A stretch of 64,000 nt of DNA from LZORAL124-50-18 sp051208045 (GCA_051208045.1 JBPJFY010000011.1:1-64000); one strand, 5' to 3'. Shown: positions 8,341 to 17,436, counted from the first letter of the stretch. Numbers and translations: made by a program. The notes: generated by a model from the letters alone, not told the origin.

Positions 8341-8880
8341 ATGACAGAAACCCAGAAAGACCAGCTCATTGTTATTTCCGCCATTGGAACCGATAAACCG
8401 GGCATCGTTAATCAGCTTGCCAAGGTTTGCGCACAGCATGAAGGGAATATTATCGACAGCCGTATGACCGTGTTGGGTGGCGAATTTGCCGTATTGATGA
8501 TGGTGCGATGTGAAGATGCGCATGCTGATGCCCTCCAAATGACCATCGAAGAAGCTGCAGAGGCGCTGGAACTAAAAACCATCATCAAGCGCACTACGGA
8601 GCGGACAATTGCTCGCACTGTCGCCTACTCTGTTTCGGTCATTGCGCTGGACAATCCCGGCATCGTGCGAGACATCGCCAGCTTCTTCTCTGAGAGAACC
8701 ATCAATATCGAAGATATGCAAACCGGCACCTACTCTGCCCCCCACACGGGTACGAAAATGTTCAGCCTGAAAATGGTGATCAATATCCCCGCCGATACTC
8801 AAATCGCGAATCTAAAAGACACATTTATCGACTTTTGTGATGAGAAGAATCTCGATGCGCACATGGAACCCGCCAAATAG
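8341..8880 (+). CDS. gcvR: ACT-domain regulator GcvR (glycine cleavage repressor type)
   Basis: The 179-residue protein has two ACT-type ligand-binding units: the first starts LIVISAIGTDKPGIVNQLA, the second YSVSVIALDNPGIVRDIA. In E. coli GcvR does not bind DNA itself but holds back the activator GcvA when glycine is low. Position next to dapA and before bcp matches other gammaproteobacteria. The start ATG at 8341 has only a weak ribosome site. A TTGACA at 8250-8255 with GAGTAT 17 bases later is a possible promoter. No gcvA is in the window, so the regulatory target is inferred from the family. Confidence 0.88.
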   Translation: MTETQKDQLIVISAIGTDKPGIVNQLAKVCAQHEGNIIDSRMTVLGGEFAVLMMVRCEDAHADALQMTIEEAAEALELKTIIKRTTERTIARTVAYSVSVIALDNPGIVRDIASFFSERTINIEDMQTGTYSAPHTGTKMFSLKMVINIPADTQIANLKDTFIDFCDEKNLDAHMEPAK

Positions 8881-8977
8881 CGGCGGGCTGAATAATTAAG
8901 CTCGCTGTGATCCAAAATCCTGGGTATGCGTAATCACAGAGAACGAACCCATCCATCCAGCACACATTGAGGAAAGC

Positions 8978-9448
8978 ATGAGCAGTGTAGAACTGAATCA
9001 AACCATCCCACCCTTTACCAGCAACACCACCAGTGAGCAAATCCTTACCAATGACCAGCTGAAAGGCAAGCTCACCGTGATTTATTTTTACCCGAAAGAC
9101 AACACCCCAGGCTGCACCACGGAAGGCCAGGATTTCAGAGATCACTTTGAACAATTTACGCAGGCGAACTGCCAGATCTTCGGCGTATCACGGGACAGCA
9201 TGCGGACGCATGAAAATTTCAAGGCAAAGCATGCCTTTCCCTTTGAACTGATTTCCGATCCGGATGAGGTTTTTTGTCGGCTTTTCGATGTCATCAAACT
9301 CAAAAAGCTGTACGGCAAGGAGCACATGGGCATCGAACGCAGCACTTTTCTCATTGATAGTCAGGGTGTTCTGGTCCAAACCTGGCGCAAAGTTAAGGTG
9401 CCAGGACACGTGGCGACAGTGCTGGAGGCGGTTAAAGCGCTCTCATGA
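8978..9448 (+). CDS. bcp: peroxiredoxin, Bcp/PrxQ type
   Basis: This 156-residue thiol peroxidase reduces hydroperoxides in the cytoplasm. The peroxidatic cysteine is C46 in the motif NTPGCTTEG. In E. coli Bcp a resolving cysteine lies five residues later; here that position is Q51. The remaining cysteines are C65 (in ANCQIFGV) and C100, so either could resolve, or the enzyme works in the 1-Cys mode, as known for the PrxQ subtype lacking the second cysteine. GAGGAAAGC before ATG is a strong start. It follows gcvR by 97 bp, the common order. Confidence 0.92.
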   Translation: MSSVELNQTIPPFTSNTTSEQILTNDQLKGKLTVIYFYPKDNTPGCTTEGQDFRDHFEQFTQANCQIFGVSRDSMRTHENFKAKHAFPFELISDPDEVFCRLFDVIKLKKLYGKEHMGIERSTFLIDSQGVLVQTWRKVKVPGHVATVLEAVKALS

Positions 9449-9459
9449 GACCGTCCAGA

Positions 9460-9494
9460 CTACCAGCTCGCTGCTCGTTTGCGGTGGCTGGTAG
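9460..9494 (+). terminator. hairpin downstream of bcp
   Basis: CTACCAGC (9460-9467) pairs exactly with GCTGGTAG (9487-9494) around a 19-base loop. There is no T-run after it, so it is a weak candidate for a transcript end. Confidence 0.3.
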
Positions 9495-9528
9495 CAATGT
9501 CAAATACTGTAAAACCCCGATTCATACA

Positions 9529-9553
9529 TTGATTGTGTTCACACTTTAATCAA
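9529..9553. promoter_or_regulatory. imperfect palindrome upstream of the chalcone-isomerase-like gene
   Basis: TTGATT and AATCAA flank a core containing GTGTTCACAC, giving a 25-base imperfect palindrome about 160 bp before the start of the next gene. The layout suits a regulator site, but no known regulator is matched with confidence. Confidence 0.25.
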
Positions 9554-9713
9554 AATACCCGAATTTTTGAGAACTGCGTCGGCGTATTTCCCCTCTGTTT
9601 ACCTAAAATAGTGCTCGGATAAAAATAAAAACACAACGTAACATTGCGCAACAATCAGCCAACATAGGCTGAATACAGCGATGTCTTTACCCATTTAGAG
9701 CAGGAGCACACTT

Positions 9714-10289
9714 ATGAGAACGTCACCCATATACTTGCTGGTGTTGCTACTCATCCCATTTCTTACTCAGGCAAGAACCATCAGCGACATTGAAGTGGCA
9801 GAGGAAGTTCAAATAGATGCCAGCAGTCCCGTATTAAATTTGAATGGTGCGTCGCTCAGACGAACCTACATGATTGTCAAAACCTACGTGGGAGGGCTTT
9901 ATCTCGAAAACCCCACGCAGGACGGCAGTCAAATCATCGAAAGTAATGAATACAAGCGCATGATGTTTCACGTGTTGCTCAAGCGCGTCACCGCCCGAAA
10001 AGTTGCACGTGCATTGAAAGAAGCGCTGGTGGTTAACATTACGGACGAACAAAACGAACGCCTTGAGCCTCAGATTAATCAGTTCCTGGATATGTTTGAC
10101 GGCAAATTGCACAAGGACGACGAAGTCAACATCGACTACATTCCCGGCATCGGCACGAAAGTGACTATTGCCGGTGCAGAAAAAGGCGTGATTCCCGGAA
10201 AAGAGTTTTCTGATGCGCTGCTCTCGGTCTGGGTTGGCAAGCAACCCGTGAGCGACACGTTCAAAGATGATATCCTGGGGATTCACTAG
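9714..10289 (+). CDS. exported chalcone-isomerase-like protein
   Basis: The 191-residue protein begins with a signal peptide (MRTSPIYLLVLLLIPFLT, then QA). The mature part fits the chalcone isomerase-like domain seen in many marine and environmental bacteria: LNLNGASLRRTYMIVKTYVGGLYL near residue 42, then the helical part ending in VNIDYIPGIGTKVTIAGAEKG. Bacterial members are periplasmic, mostly without proven isomerase activity, and their job is not established. The ribosome site CAGGAG lies seven bases before the ATG. It is monocistronic and converges with perM. Confidence 0.8.
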   Translation: MRTSPIYLLVLLLIPFLTQARTISDIEVAEEVQIDASSPVLNLNGASLRRTYMIVKTYVGGLYLENPTQDGSQIIESNEYKRMMFHVLLKRVTARKVARALKEALVVNITDEQNERLEPQINQFLDMFDGKLHKDDEVNIDYIPGIGTKVTIAGAEKGVIPGKEFSDALLSVWVGKQPVSDTFKDDILGIH

Positions 10290-10298
10290 TTCCCTTCA

Positions 10299-10335
10299 CG
10301 TGGCCCACCCTACACGGTTGAGGAAGTGGGCCACG
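10299..10335. terminator. strong hairpin between convergent genes
   Basis: CGTGGCCCAC (10299-10308) pairs perfectly with GTGGGCCACG (10326-10335) around 17 bases. The right arm lies inside the last codons of perM and the perM stop is in the loop. Both flanking genes point toward it, so it could end transcription from either side, but no T-run follows on either strand. Confidence 0.4.
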
Positions 10336-11365
10336 CATTTACCACGGCTTTCACCATGGTCGCCAGTGGAATCGCAAAGAACACTCCCCAAAACCCCCAA
10401 ATACCGCCAAAAAACAGCACCGCCACAATGATCAGCACCGGGTGCAGGTTAACCACTTCCGAAAACAAAAGCGGTACCAGAACATTGCCATCAATCGCCT
10501 GAATAATGCCATAGACGAGCAACAGATAGATAAACTCGGAACCCCAGCCAAACTGAAAATAGGCAATCATTACTACGGGAATGGTCACCACCACGGCACC
10601 AATGTAGGGAATCACCACAGACAACCCCACCAGCAATCCCAGTAATGCGGCGTAATTTAAGCCAAAAATCACAAAGCAGAGATAGGTTGCCACTCCCACA
10701 ATCGCAATTTCGAGCACTTTTCCGCGAATGTAATTGGCAAACTGCTCATTCATTTCGAGCCAGATGCCCTTCATGAGTCGGCGCTCCCGCGGCAGCAGCG
10801 ACGCCAACGAAGCCAGAATCTTGTTCTTATCCTTCAAAAAGAAAAACACCAGAATGGGCACCAGAATCAGGTAAATCAAAATGGCCACAATATCGGGAAT
10901 ACTGCGCAGAGAGGTGGAAAGCACCACCTGCCCGTATTTGGCACTCTCATTGGTGACCTGTGCCAGGATTTGATTCACCATTTGTTCAGAGAACAGCTGG
11001 GGATACTTCTCAGGCAGCAGGCGAACAATGTCTTGCAGGTTGGTGAACATTCTCGGCAACTCTTTGACCAAAGCGGCTACCTGCTGCCAAAACAATGGAA
11101 AGAGTGCGAAAATACAGACGGAAAACACACTGAGAAAGAGTAAGTAGGTCAAAATTACCGCATTATTCTCCCGTGCGCCTAATTTGATCAGCTTGGTGAC
11201 CAATCCCTGCAAAATAAACGCAATAACGACGCTTCCGATGACCGGTGCCATGACCTTGCCAATCCAGGCAACGACGAGCACGCCAACAACCAGCAAAAAA
11301 AATAGGATGACCGCTTCTTCATCGGAAAAAAACTTGTCCACCCAGGATTTAACAATTTTGAGCAT
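10310..11365 (-). CDS. perM: AI-2E/PerM-family membrane transporter
   Basis: This 351-residue integral membrane protein has about seven to eight hydrophobic segments, with pairs at both ends and a soluble stretch near residues 85-150. The late motif LGLLVGLSVVIPYIGAVVV is typical for the PerM/AI-2 exporter superfamily. Members export small molecules or Na+/H+; the substrate of PerM itself is unknown. The start ATG at 11365 is behind GGGAGAT. The order bcp-perM-bepA is the enterobacterial one. It lies 22 bp downstream of the TusA-like gene on the same strand, so they probably share a transcript. Confidence 0.85.
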   Translation of the reverse strand: MLKIVKSWVDKFFSDEEAVILFFLLVVGVLVVAWIGKVMAPVIGSVVIAFILQGLVTKLIKLGARENNAVILTYLLFLSVFSVCIFALFPLFWQQVAALVKELPRMFTNLQDIVRLLPEKYPQLFSEQMVNQILAQVTNESAKYGQVVLSTSLRSIPDIVAILIYLILVPILVFFFLKDKNKILASLASLLPRERRLMKGIWLEMNEQFANYIRGKVLEIAIVGVATYLCFVIFGLNYAALLGLLVGLSVVIPYIGAVVVTIPVVMIAYFQFGWGSEFIYLLLVYGIIQAIDGNVLVPLLFSEVVNLHPVLIIVAVLFFGGIWGFWGVFFAIPLATMVKAVVNAWPTSSTV

Positions 11366-11387
11366 AGGTAATTTTATCTCCCGGCGA

Positions 11388-11624
11388 TCATCCGCGCCGA
11401 ATCAGGTACCGATAAACTGACCCATCTTCCGTTGAAGACAGCAATTCGTGGTCCGTTAATTTGATGAATGCACTGATATCCCGCACAGAGCCCGCATCCG
11501 TTGCTTCCAGCTTTAATAACTGCCCAATTTCCATCTTGTTAAGCGCTTGCTTTGCCTTCAACAAAGGCATGGGGCAAGACAGACCTTTGGCATCAACATA
11601 CACATCAAAATTGTCTTCAATCAC
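11388..11624 (-). CDS. TusA/SirA-family sulfurtransferase
   Basis: The 78-residue protein carries the family motif with the active cysteine C17 in LSCPMP, followed by LLKAKQALNKM. TusA-like proteins pass sulfur as a persulfide, for example to tRNA thiolation or molybdenum cofactor. The exact recipient cannot be told from one gene, and several paralogues usually exist, so no symbol is given. Start is a GTG at 11624 with a weak ribosome site. It is immediately upstream of perM, a pairing seen in other gammaproteobacteria. Confidence 0.88.
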   Translation of the reverse strand: MIEDNFDVYVDAKGLSCPMPLLKAKQALNKMEIGQLLKLEATDAGSVRDISAFIKLTDHELLSSTEDGSVYRYLIRRG

Positions 11625-11781
11625 AGAAGGTTACTCAAACTCGCTGATACATTACTTAAACAGAATTAATTTGTGTGTTTAAAGGTGTTATGAAACCATA
11701 GGTTGAAACACTTCACAAATTATTTGAACACCTTACTGGATGAGTCTAGGCTCATAAAACAGTGTCCGCCAATAACCCCCT

Positions 11782-13281
11782 ATGACCAGATTGCCATTAT
11801 CACAACCAGCTGTTTCTAAAAAGAAATGGCCTAGATCTGTCTTCCCCATCATAGCGGGACTGTTGTTTGCGGCCAGCACTTGGTCTGCCCACACTGCAGC
11901 TGACAATGACACTGAACTGCCAACGATTGGCGATGCTTCATCCGGAATAGTGGCGCAACAACTTGAAAAGGAGCTGGGTGAAAGCTGGCTGAAATCCCTG
12001 CGGCGACAGGTTCGCACCATTGAAGATCCGCTTATCAACGGCTATTTTCACGACCTGGTGTATCAACTGGTGCCGAACAGCGCACTGCAGAATAGAAAAC
12101 TCAAGCTGGTCATTGTGGACAGCGCGGAGCTGAATGCCTTTGCTGTGCCAGGCGGTATCATCGGCATTAATGCCGGATTGTTTTTACACGCCAAAACCGA
12201 ACAGGAGTTTGCCTCGGTTATTGCGCATGAAATAGCGCACCTGAGCCAGCGGCATTATGCCCGTAACGTGGAATATATGCAGAAAACTGCGCCACTGCAG
12301 CTGGCCGGGTTGCTGGCCAGCGTCATTGTCGCAGCGGCGGCAGGCTCCGACGCAGGCATGGCAGCACTCGCCGGCACGCAGGCGCTGGGCGCCCAGGAGC
12401 AGCTTGGCTATAGCCGCAAAAATGAACAGGAGGCTGATCGCGAAGGGCTGAAAACACTGTATGCCAGCGGCATGGATCCCAAAGCCATGTCCGCCATGTT
12501 TGAACGCATGCTCCAGAACAATCGCTATGCCGGCAGGCAACTGCCAGAGTACCTGTCAACCCACCCGTTAACTGCATCCCGCGTGGCGGACACAAAAAAC
12601 CGTGCGGACCAATATCCGACGATCAATTATGCGGAAAACCCGGAATTTTACTTGATGCAAGCACGGGTGCTGGTGCATTTCAGCCAGTCCATGGATGGCT
12701 TGATCACGACGTTCCGCAGCCATCTGGCGGATTCGCCACAGCAAGTCGCCATGCAGGATAAGTATAGCCTTGCCCTGGCACTGATGGGCAAAAACCAGCA
12801 GAAGGAAGCCATTCAACACCTGAACGAATTGTTGCAAAGAGACCCTTTACGCACCACTTTTGTGGTCACCAAGGCTGAGGCGATGGCGCAGTCGGGCGAG
12901 CTGGACAACGCCACGCAGTTGCTGGAGAACGCTATCCGATACGCGAAGTTCAGCTTCCCACTGCGTTTTTTTGCGGGTAAGCTCCAGGTGCAGGCGGGAA
13001 AAATCACCGAAGCTGAACAAAACTTTATCGTGGCCAGTCAGCTAAAACCCGATGAGCCAGCGGTTTGGTATGAACTGGCCGAAGTGCATGGTTTGGCGAG
13101 AAACATCGTCGCGCTTCATCAGGCACGCGCTGAATACTTCTCATTGATGGGGCGTTACAAAGAGGCAATCGCCCAGTTGGAATTGGCGCAAAAGAAAAAT
13201 CAGGGCGCTTATCCCACCTCTACCGTGATAGACCAACGCCTGCAGGAAATTCACCAGCACCGCGCGAAAAACCGCTTTTAA
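11782..13281 (+). CDS. bepA: periplasmic M48 metalloprotease/chaperone BepA
   Basis: BepA assists assembly and degrades stalled outer-membrane proteins such as LptD. The 499-residue product has a signal segment (FPIIAGLLFAASTWS), then an M48 zinc protease domain with H149-E-x-x-H153 and a third ligand in NEQEADREGLK. The second half (about residues 290-490) is a set of TPR helices that bind the BAM complex. The length is close to E. coli BepA (487). It diverges from the tusA-like gene and overlaps the nadA stop by four bases on the opposite strand. Confidence 0.92.
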   Translation: MTRLPLSQPAVSKKKWPRSVFPIIAGLLFAASTWSAHTAADNDTELPTIGDASSGIVAQQLEKELGESWLKSLRRQVRTIEDPLINGYFHDLVYQLVPNSALQNRKLKLVIVDSAELNAFAVPGGIIGINAGLFLHAKTEQEFASVIAHEIAHLSQRHYARNVEYMQKTAPLQLAGLLASVIVAAAAGSDAGMAALAGTQALGAQEQLGYSRKNEQEADREGLKTLYASGMDPKAMSAMFERMLQNNRYAGRQLPEYLSTHPLTASRVADTKNRADQYPTINYAENPEFYLMQARVLVHFSQSMDGLITTFRSHLADSPQQVAMQDKYSLALALMGKNQQKEAIQHLNELLQRDPLRTTFVVTKAEAMAQSGELDNATQLLENAIRYAKFSFPLRFFAGKLQVQAGKITEAEQNFIVASQLKPDEPAVWYELAEVHGLARNIVALHQARAEYFSLMGRYKEAIAQLELAQKKNQGAYPTSTVIDQRLQEIHQHRAKNRF

Positions 13282-14312
13282 TCCGCGGTAAAGGTCAACA
13301 TCCGCTCCAATGGCCGCAACGCTTTTTGACGAATGGATTCTTCGACAACGATTTCCTGATCGCCATTCTGCAGCACCGACAACACATTGTTCAGCCCGTT
13401 CATCGCCATCCAGGGGCAATGCGCGCAACTGCGGCACGTAGCGCTCTGCCCCCCGGTAGGTGCTTCAATGAAGGTTTTTTCCGGGCTGAATTGCTGCATT
13501 TTATAGAAAATGCCACGATCCGTCGCCACGATAAAATGTCTGTTCGGCAGGTTCCTGGAAGCGTTAATCAACTGCGATGTGGATCCGACCACGTCCGCCA
13601 GCTCAACGACGGATTCCGGCGACTCCGGATGCACCAATATGGCAGCGTCAGGGTACACTTTCTTTAAGTCCAACAGCCCTTTGGCCTTAAATTCTTCGTG
13701 CACAATACAGGAGCCATTCCAAAGAATCATGTCTGCCTGTGTCTGATTTTTGATGTAGCTGCCCAGATACTTATCTGGCGCCCAGATAATCTTCTTCCCT
13801 TCCGACACCAAGTGGTTTGCCACTTTCAAGGCAATACTGGACGTCACCACCCAGTCTGCGCGTGCTTTCACGGCGGCAGAGGTGTTTGCATAAACGACCA
13901 CTTCACGGTCAGGATGCTGATCACAGAATGCGGAAAACTCGTCGACCGGACACCCGATATCCAATGAGCAGGTCGCTTCCAGGGTCGGCATGAGCACCCG
14001 TTTTTCGGGATTGAGTATTTTTGCCGTCTCCCCCATAAAGCGCACACCCGCAACGATGAGCGTTGAAGCAGGATGTTGACTGCCGAAACGCGCCATTTCA
14101 AGCGAGTCGGCCACACAGCCGCCGGTTTCCTCGGCGAGCGCCTGCAGCGAATCATCGGTGTAATAATGCGCCACCAGTACGGCATTTTCTTTCACCAACA
14201 ACTGCTTAATCTGCTCCCTCAAGGCTTTTTGCTGCGCTTCATCAAACTCTGGCGCAGCATTTTCATGAGCAAAGTGCTCTTGAACCAAAAGGCGATCATT
14301 TATGCTATTCAT
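13278..14312 (-). CDS. nadA: quinolinate synthase
   Basis: NadA makes quinolinate from iminoaspartate and dihydroxyacetone phosphate in NAD synthesis. It holds a 4Fe-4S cluster. The 344-residue length is normal for the gammaproteobacterial type. Cluster ligands are in SCVADSLE-like early motif (TGGCVADS), the middle SCIVHEEF and the late CRSCAHCPWM. Further family signatures are NTSAAVKARAD and VHPESPESVVELAD. Its 3' end overlaps the bepA stop by four bases. It follows two tRNA-Lys genes on the same strand, with 150 bp between. Confidence 0.96.
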   Translation of the reverse strand: MNSINDRLLVQEHFAHENAAPEFDEAQQKALREQIKQLLVKENAVLVAHYYTDDSLQALAEETGGCVADSLEMARFGSQHPASTLIVAGVRFMGETAKILNPEKRVLMPTLEATCSLDIGCPVDEFSAFCDQHPDREVVVYANTSAAVKARADWVVTSSIALKVANHLVSEGKKIIWAPDKYLGSYIKNQTQADMILWNGSCIVHEEFKAKGLLDLKKVYPDAAILVHPESPESVVELADVVGSTSQLINASRNLPNRHFIVATDRGIFYKMQQFSPEKTFIEAPTGGQSATCRSCAHCPWMAMNGLNNVLSVLQNGDQEIVVEESIRQKALRPLERMLTFTAD

Positions 14313-14460
14313 ACATGTTTACTCTGAAACTACCGTGAGTTTGTGCAGCCGGCATTATACATCAACTCATAAAAACTGGCAGGGATTGCTAAACGATGGG
14401 AATGAAACTAAAGGGCAGAACAGCTGGCGAAAAACAGGGAATGCGGGGAATGATTCAGGG

Positions 14461-14536
14461 TGGTGGGCCGTGATGGACTCGAACCATCGACCAATTGGTT
14501 AAAAGCCAACTGCTCTACCAACTGAGCTAACGGCCC
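14461..14536 (-). tRNA. tRNA-Lys (TTT anticodon), second copy
   Basis: The 76-base gene has acceptor GGGCCGT/ACGGCCC, anticodon stem GTTGG/CCAAT around CTTTTAA, and T loop TTCGAGT. The anticodon TTT reads lysine. CCA is encoded. It is identical to the neighbouring copy except for one acceptor base pair. Confidence 0.95.
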
Positions 14537-14547
14537 CTGAAAAAGAG

Positions 14548-14623
14548 TGGTGGGTCGTGATGGACTCGAACCATCGACCAATTGGTTAAAAGCCAACTGC
14601 TCTACCAACTGAGCTAACGACCC
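14548..14623 (-). tRNA. tRNA-Lys (TTT anticodon), first copy
   Basis: The gene matches the other copy except that the acceptor is GGGTCGT/ACGACCC, a C-G pair changed to T-A on both sides. The two genes are 11 bp apart and should be one transcript. CCA is encoded. Confidence 0.95.
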
Positions 14624-14637
14624 CGAACGAGGCGCAT

Positions 14638-14665
14638 ATACTACTGATTTCTGGAAAAATAACAA
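14638..14665 (-). promoter_or_regulatory. probable promoter of the tRNA-Lys pair
   Basis: On the minus strand TTGTTA (14665-14660) is followed, after 16 bases, by TAGTAT (14643-14638). Transcription would start near 14631, about eight bases ahead of the first tRNA. A few bases of each hexamer differ from consensus. Confidence 0.5.
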
Positions 14666-14726
14666 GACCTATGCGCTGAATTTTTCAATATTTTTGTCGG
14701 CTGCCGAGTCATACCCTGCGGAGTCG

Positions 14727-15503
14727 CTATCTTAACTCTGCAGCAAGTCGTGCCGCGGAACTGTTCGGATATTCACTGATGACCTGATCCAGATACGCTT
14801 TCGCTTCGGATTCACGCCCCAATTTTTTGTACACCACGCCCAGTTTGTAAAGCGCATCAGCCGCCTTACGGTGCTGCGGGAACTTGTTGATCACAACAGT
14901 GAACGCCGCTTTTGCCTGTTCCAGCTTCGGCGCCACCAGGTAGACTTCGCCCAGCCAATAATAGGCATTGGCCGTTAAATCGCCCTCAGGGTATGTACCG
15001 ATAAAGCCATGCAAGGCATCAATCGCCGCATCAAACTGTTTATCTTTGATTAATCCGTACGCCTTCTGGTACGCCTCACTTTCTTCCGGAGAAGGCGCAC
15101 TGATGGGCACGGCAATGGTTGGCGCTACCGGAGCACTTTCGGCCACGGGCTGAGTTACAGGCGTCGTGGACGCTGTTGGCGCTCCTGCATTGCTTCCCGG
15201 CACAGACAAATCCTGAATCCGCCGATCAATATCAATATACCGCTCACGTCCCTGCTTCTGCATCACGGACACTTTGTGTTGAAGCTCTTCCACCATGCCC
15301 CGAAGCTCCAGGACTTCCTGCTTCAACTGCTCTACGGTAAAGAAAAGTTCCGCATTTGCCTCAGAGTTCTGCGCAAGCAGCATCGGGGCGGGCTTAGCTT
15401 CCTGCAGCGCTGGCGCTGAGATGGACGCTGCTGACGCACTCAGCCCCGCGAAGAGCAGAGGTAGTGCCAACGCACTACCTTTTAACCGAAAAACGACCGC
15501 CAT
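14727..15503 (-). CDS. cpoB: Tol-Pal system protein CpoB (YbgF)
   Basis: CpoB links the Tol-Pal system to penicillin-binding protein 1B so that outer-membrane constriction and septal wall growth match. The 258-residue periplasmic protein has a signal peptide (ALALPLLFAGLSASA), a coiled coil with repeated heptads at about residues 55-95 (trimerisation), a Pro/Thr/Val-rich linker, and three TPR units in the C-terminal half. Its ATG at 15503 overlaps the pal stop codon (TAATG), so it is coupled to pal. An in-frame GTG farther up inside pal is less likely. It closes the Tol-Pal operon. Confidence 0.93.
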   Translation of the reverse strand: MAVVFRLKGSALALPLLFAGLSASAASISAPALQEAKPAPMLLAQNSEANAELFFTVEQLKQEVLELRGMVEELQHKVSVMQKQGRERYIDIDRRIQDLSVPGSNAGAPTASTTPVTQPVAESAPVAPTIAVPISAPSPEESEAYQKAYGLIKDKQFDAAIDALHGFIGTYPEGDLTANAYYWLGEVYLVAPKLEQAKAAFTVVINKFPQHRKAADALYKLGVVYKKLGRESEAKAYLDQVISEYPNSSAARLAAELR

Positions 15504-16060
15504 TACTTGTACGCAAGCACTGCGCGACGGTTTTGAGACCAAGACTCTTCGTCATGACCCAAAGCAACCGGATTCTCTTCACCAAAGCTCAGCGTCTCAA
15601 TCTGGCTCTTGGAAACACCGTTCACTACCAGGAACTGTTCGATCGCTTTGGAACGACGCTCACCCAACGCCATGTTGTACTCTTTGGTGCCACGCTCATC
15701 ACAATGACCTTCAACAGCCACTTGCAGGCTGGGATTCGCTGCCAGGTACTTTGCGTGAGCCATCAATGGCAGGCGAGATTCCGGCTTCAGCTCTGACTTG
15801 TCAAAATCAAAATAGAATGTACGGATCTCTCTCAGTGCCGCTTCTTCTTTCGCACGGGCCATTTCCTCTTTTTCTGCTGCACTCAATTCTGTTGAGCTGA
15901 CGTTGTTGCCAGTATCCATTGTGTCTGTCTGGCCACCAGACGAATCCACAGGCTGCATCACAGAACCATCGTCTTTGGTGTCGGTAGAGCTACATCCAGC
16001 CATTACAGCCATAGAAAAAAGCAAAGCAAGCGTTTTTTTCTTAGAGATCATGTTCATCAT
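15503..16060 (-). CDS. pal: peptidoglycan-associated lipoprotein Pal
   Basis: Pal is an outer-membrane lipoprotein that grips diaminopimelate in the cell wall and takes part in septal constriction with TolA/TolB. The 185-residue product has a lipobox (MAVMAGC), a flexible Ser/Thr/Asp linker, and an OmpA-like C-terminal domain with VEGHCDERGTKEYNMALGERR, which holds the wall-binding Asp and Arg. Three ATG codons lie close together at the start; the first is behind AAGGAT. It follows tolB by 52 bp. Confidence 0.96.
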   Translation of the reverse strand: MMNMISKKKTLALLFSMAVMAGCSSTDTKDDGSVMQPVDSSGGQTDTMDTGNNVSSTELSAAEKEEMARAKEEAALREIRTFYFDFDKSELKPESRLPLMAHAKYLAANPSLQVAVEGHCDERGTKEYNMALGERRSKAIEQFLVVNGVSKSQIETLSFGEENPVALGHDEESWSQNRRAVLAYK

Positions 16061-16112
16061 ATATCCTTAACTTAGTCAGAGATTGAATGTAAATTGAAAC
16101 TTTCCAGTTTAT

Positions 16113-17426
16113 TTATTGTGTTAAATACGGCGACCAGGCTGGTTCCCGAACGTCCCCAAACTTTGAAGGTAAAAAGTATTTGGTCTGCCCGTCCACTGAA
16201 ACGACGGCTAAAACCCCTCTTTTACCTCTTTGTGTGCCATAAATCAACATTCTTCCATTGGGAGCCACACTGGGTGACTCATCCAGCGGTGTTTCGGTCA
16301 GCACCGTTTGAACACCGCTTTCCAGGTCCATTTTTGCGATATTAAAAACGCCATTACTCTGGTGCACATAAAGCACGCTCTTCCCATCTTCACTGTAGCG
16401 CGCACGGGCATTGTACTTCCCTTCAAAGGTCAGCCGTCGCGCTTTTCGGGAGTTGACATCCATACGATAGATTTGCGGCTTTCCACTGCGGTCGGACGTA
16501 AACACCAATTCTGAGCCATCTTTTGACCAGCTGGCTTCGGTATCAATGGCAAAATGGCGGGTTAATCGTTGCAAATTGCCAGATTCAAGATTCATCAGGT
16601 ACAGTTCGGCGTTGCCGTCTTTCGACAGTGTGATCACCATGTTTTTACCGTCCGGCGCCCAGGCCGGTGCGCCGTTCAACCCTTTGAATGCCGAGATAAT
16701 CCGGCGTTGCCCGGTCGCCAGTGTTTGCACATAGATGGCAGGCCGAGTTGATTCAAATGACACATAGGCAATTTCACTGCCATCGGGCGACCAAGCGGGC
16801 GACAGCAGAGGGTGATTTGTGGTTAACAGCACCTTTGCCCGGCGACCGTCGGCATCCGCAACCTGCAGTCGATACTCCGGTTTGCCCTTTTCTGGTCGCT
16901 GAAGCGTAACATAGGCAATTCGCGTCGAGAATATCCCTTTCACCCCGGTAATTTCTTCATAAATGCGATCACTGATGTTATGCGCCAACGTACGCAGCTC
17001 CGCCTCGGGAGCCATCATTATCTGGCCAACCAGGCGAATTTGCCGGTTCACATCCAACAGCTCGTATCGAATGCGATACTGCTGCTCATCCGAACGGTAC
17101 TCCATCTCGCCCACGACAACGTAGTTCTGCCCCAACAGACGCCAATCCCGGTAGATCACATCTTTTTCCCGAGACGGCAAACTCAGCATGCGCGTCACTT
17201 CCAACGGACGGAATTCGCCACTGCGCTGCAGGTCAGCCTGGATAATCGTTCCCAAATCTTCAGGCAACGCACGCAGACTCGTGTTTTTAAACGGGACCAC
17301 CGCAATATTGATCGGCTGATCGGAGCCTTGGGTGATTTCTATGGTCAATTCTTCGGCTGTCGCATTCAGCGAATACACGATCATTAACGACCATATGACC
17401 AGTTGTTTTACCATTCTATTCATCAT
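16113..17426 (-). CDS. tolB: Tol-Pal periplasmic protein TolB
   Basis: TolB is a periplasmic beta-propeller that binds Pal. The 437-residue product has a signal peptide (QLVIWSLMIVYSLNATA), a TolB N-terminal alpha/beta domain, and six propeller blades with repeated signatures such as SPAWSPDGSEIAYVSFES, APAWAPDGKNMV and EASWSKDGSELVFTSDRSG. The start is the first of two adjacent ATG codons at 17426, ten bases after the tolA stop; open codons further up lie inside tolA and are not used. Confidence 0.96.
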   Translation of the reverse strand: MMNRMVKQLVIWSLMIVYSLNATAEELTIEITQGSDQPINIAVVPFKNTSLRALPEDLGTIIQADLQRSGEFRPLEVTRMLSLPSREKDVIYRDWRLLGQNYVVVGEMEYRSDEQQYRIRYELLDVNRQIRLVGQIMMAPEAELRTLAHNISDRIYEEITGVKGIFSTRIAYVTLQRPEKGKPEYRLQVADADGRRAKVLLTTNHPLLSPAWSPDGSEIAYVSFESTRPAIYVQTLATGQRRIISAFKGLNGAPAWAPDGKNMVITLSKDGNAELYLMNLESGNLQRLTRHFAIDTEASWSKDGSELVFTSDRSGKPQIYRMDVNSRKARRLTFEGKYNARARYSEDGKSVLYVHQSNGVFNIAKMDLESGVQTVLTETPLDESPSVAPNGRMLIYGTQRGKRGVLAVVSVDGQTKYFLPSKFGDVREPAWSPYLTQ

Positions 17427-17436
17427 TCGACTTAGC

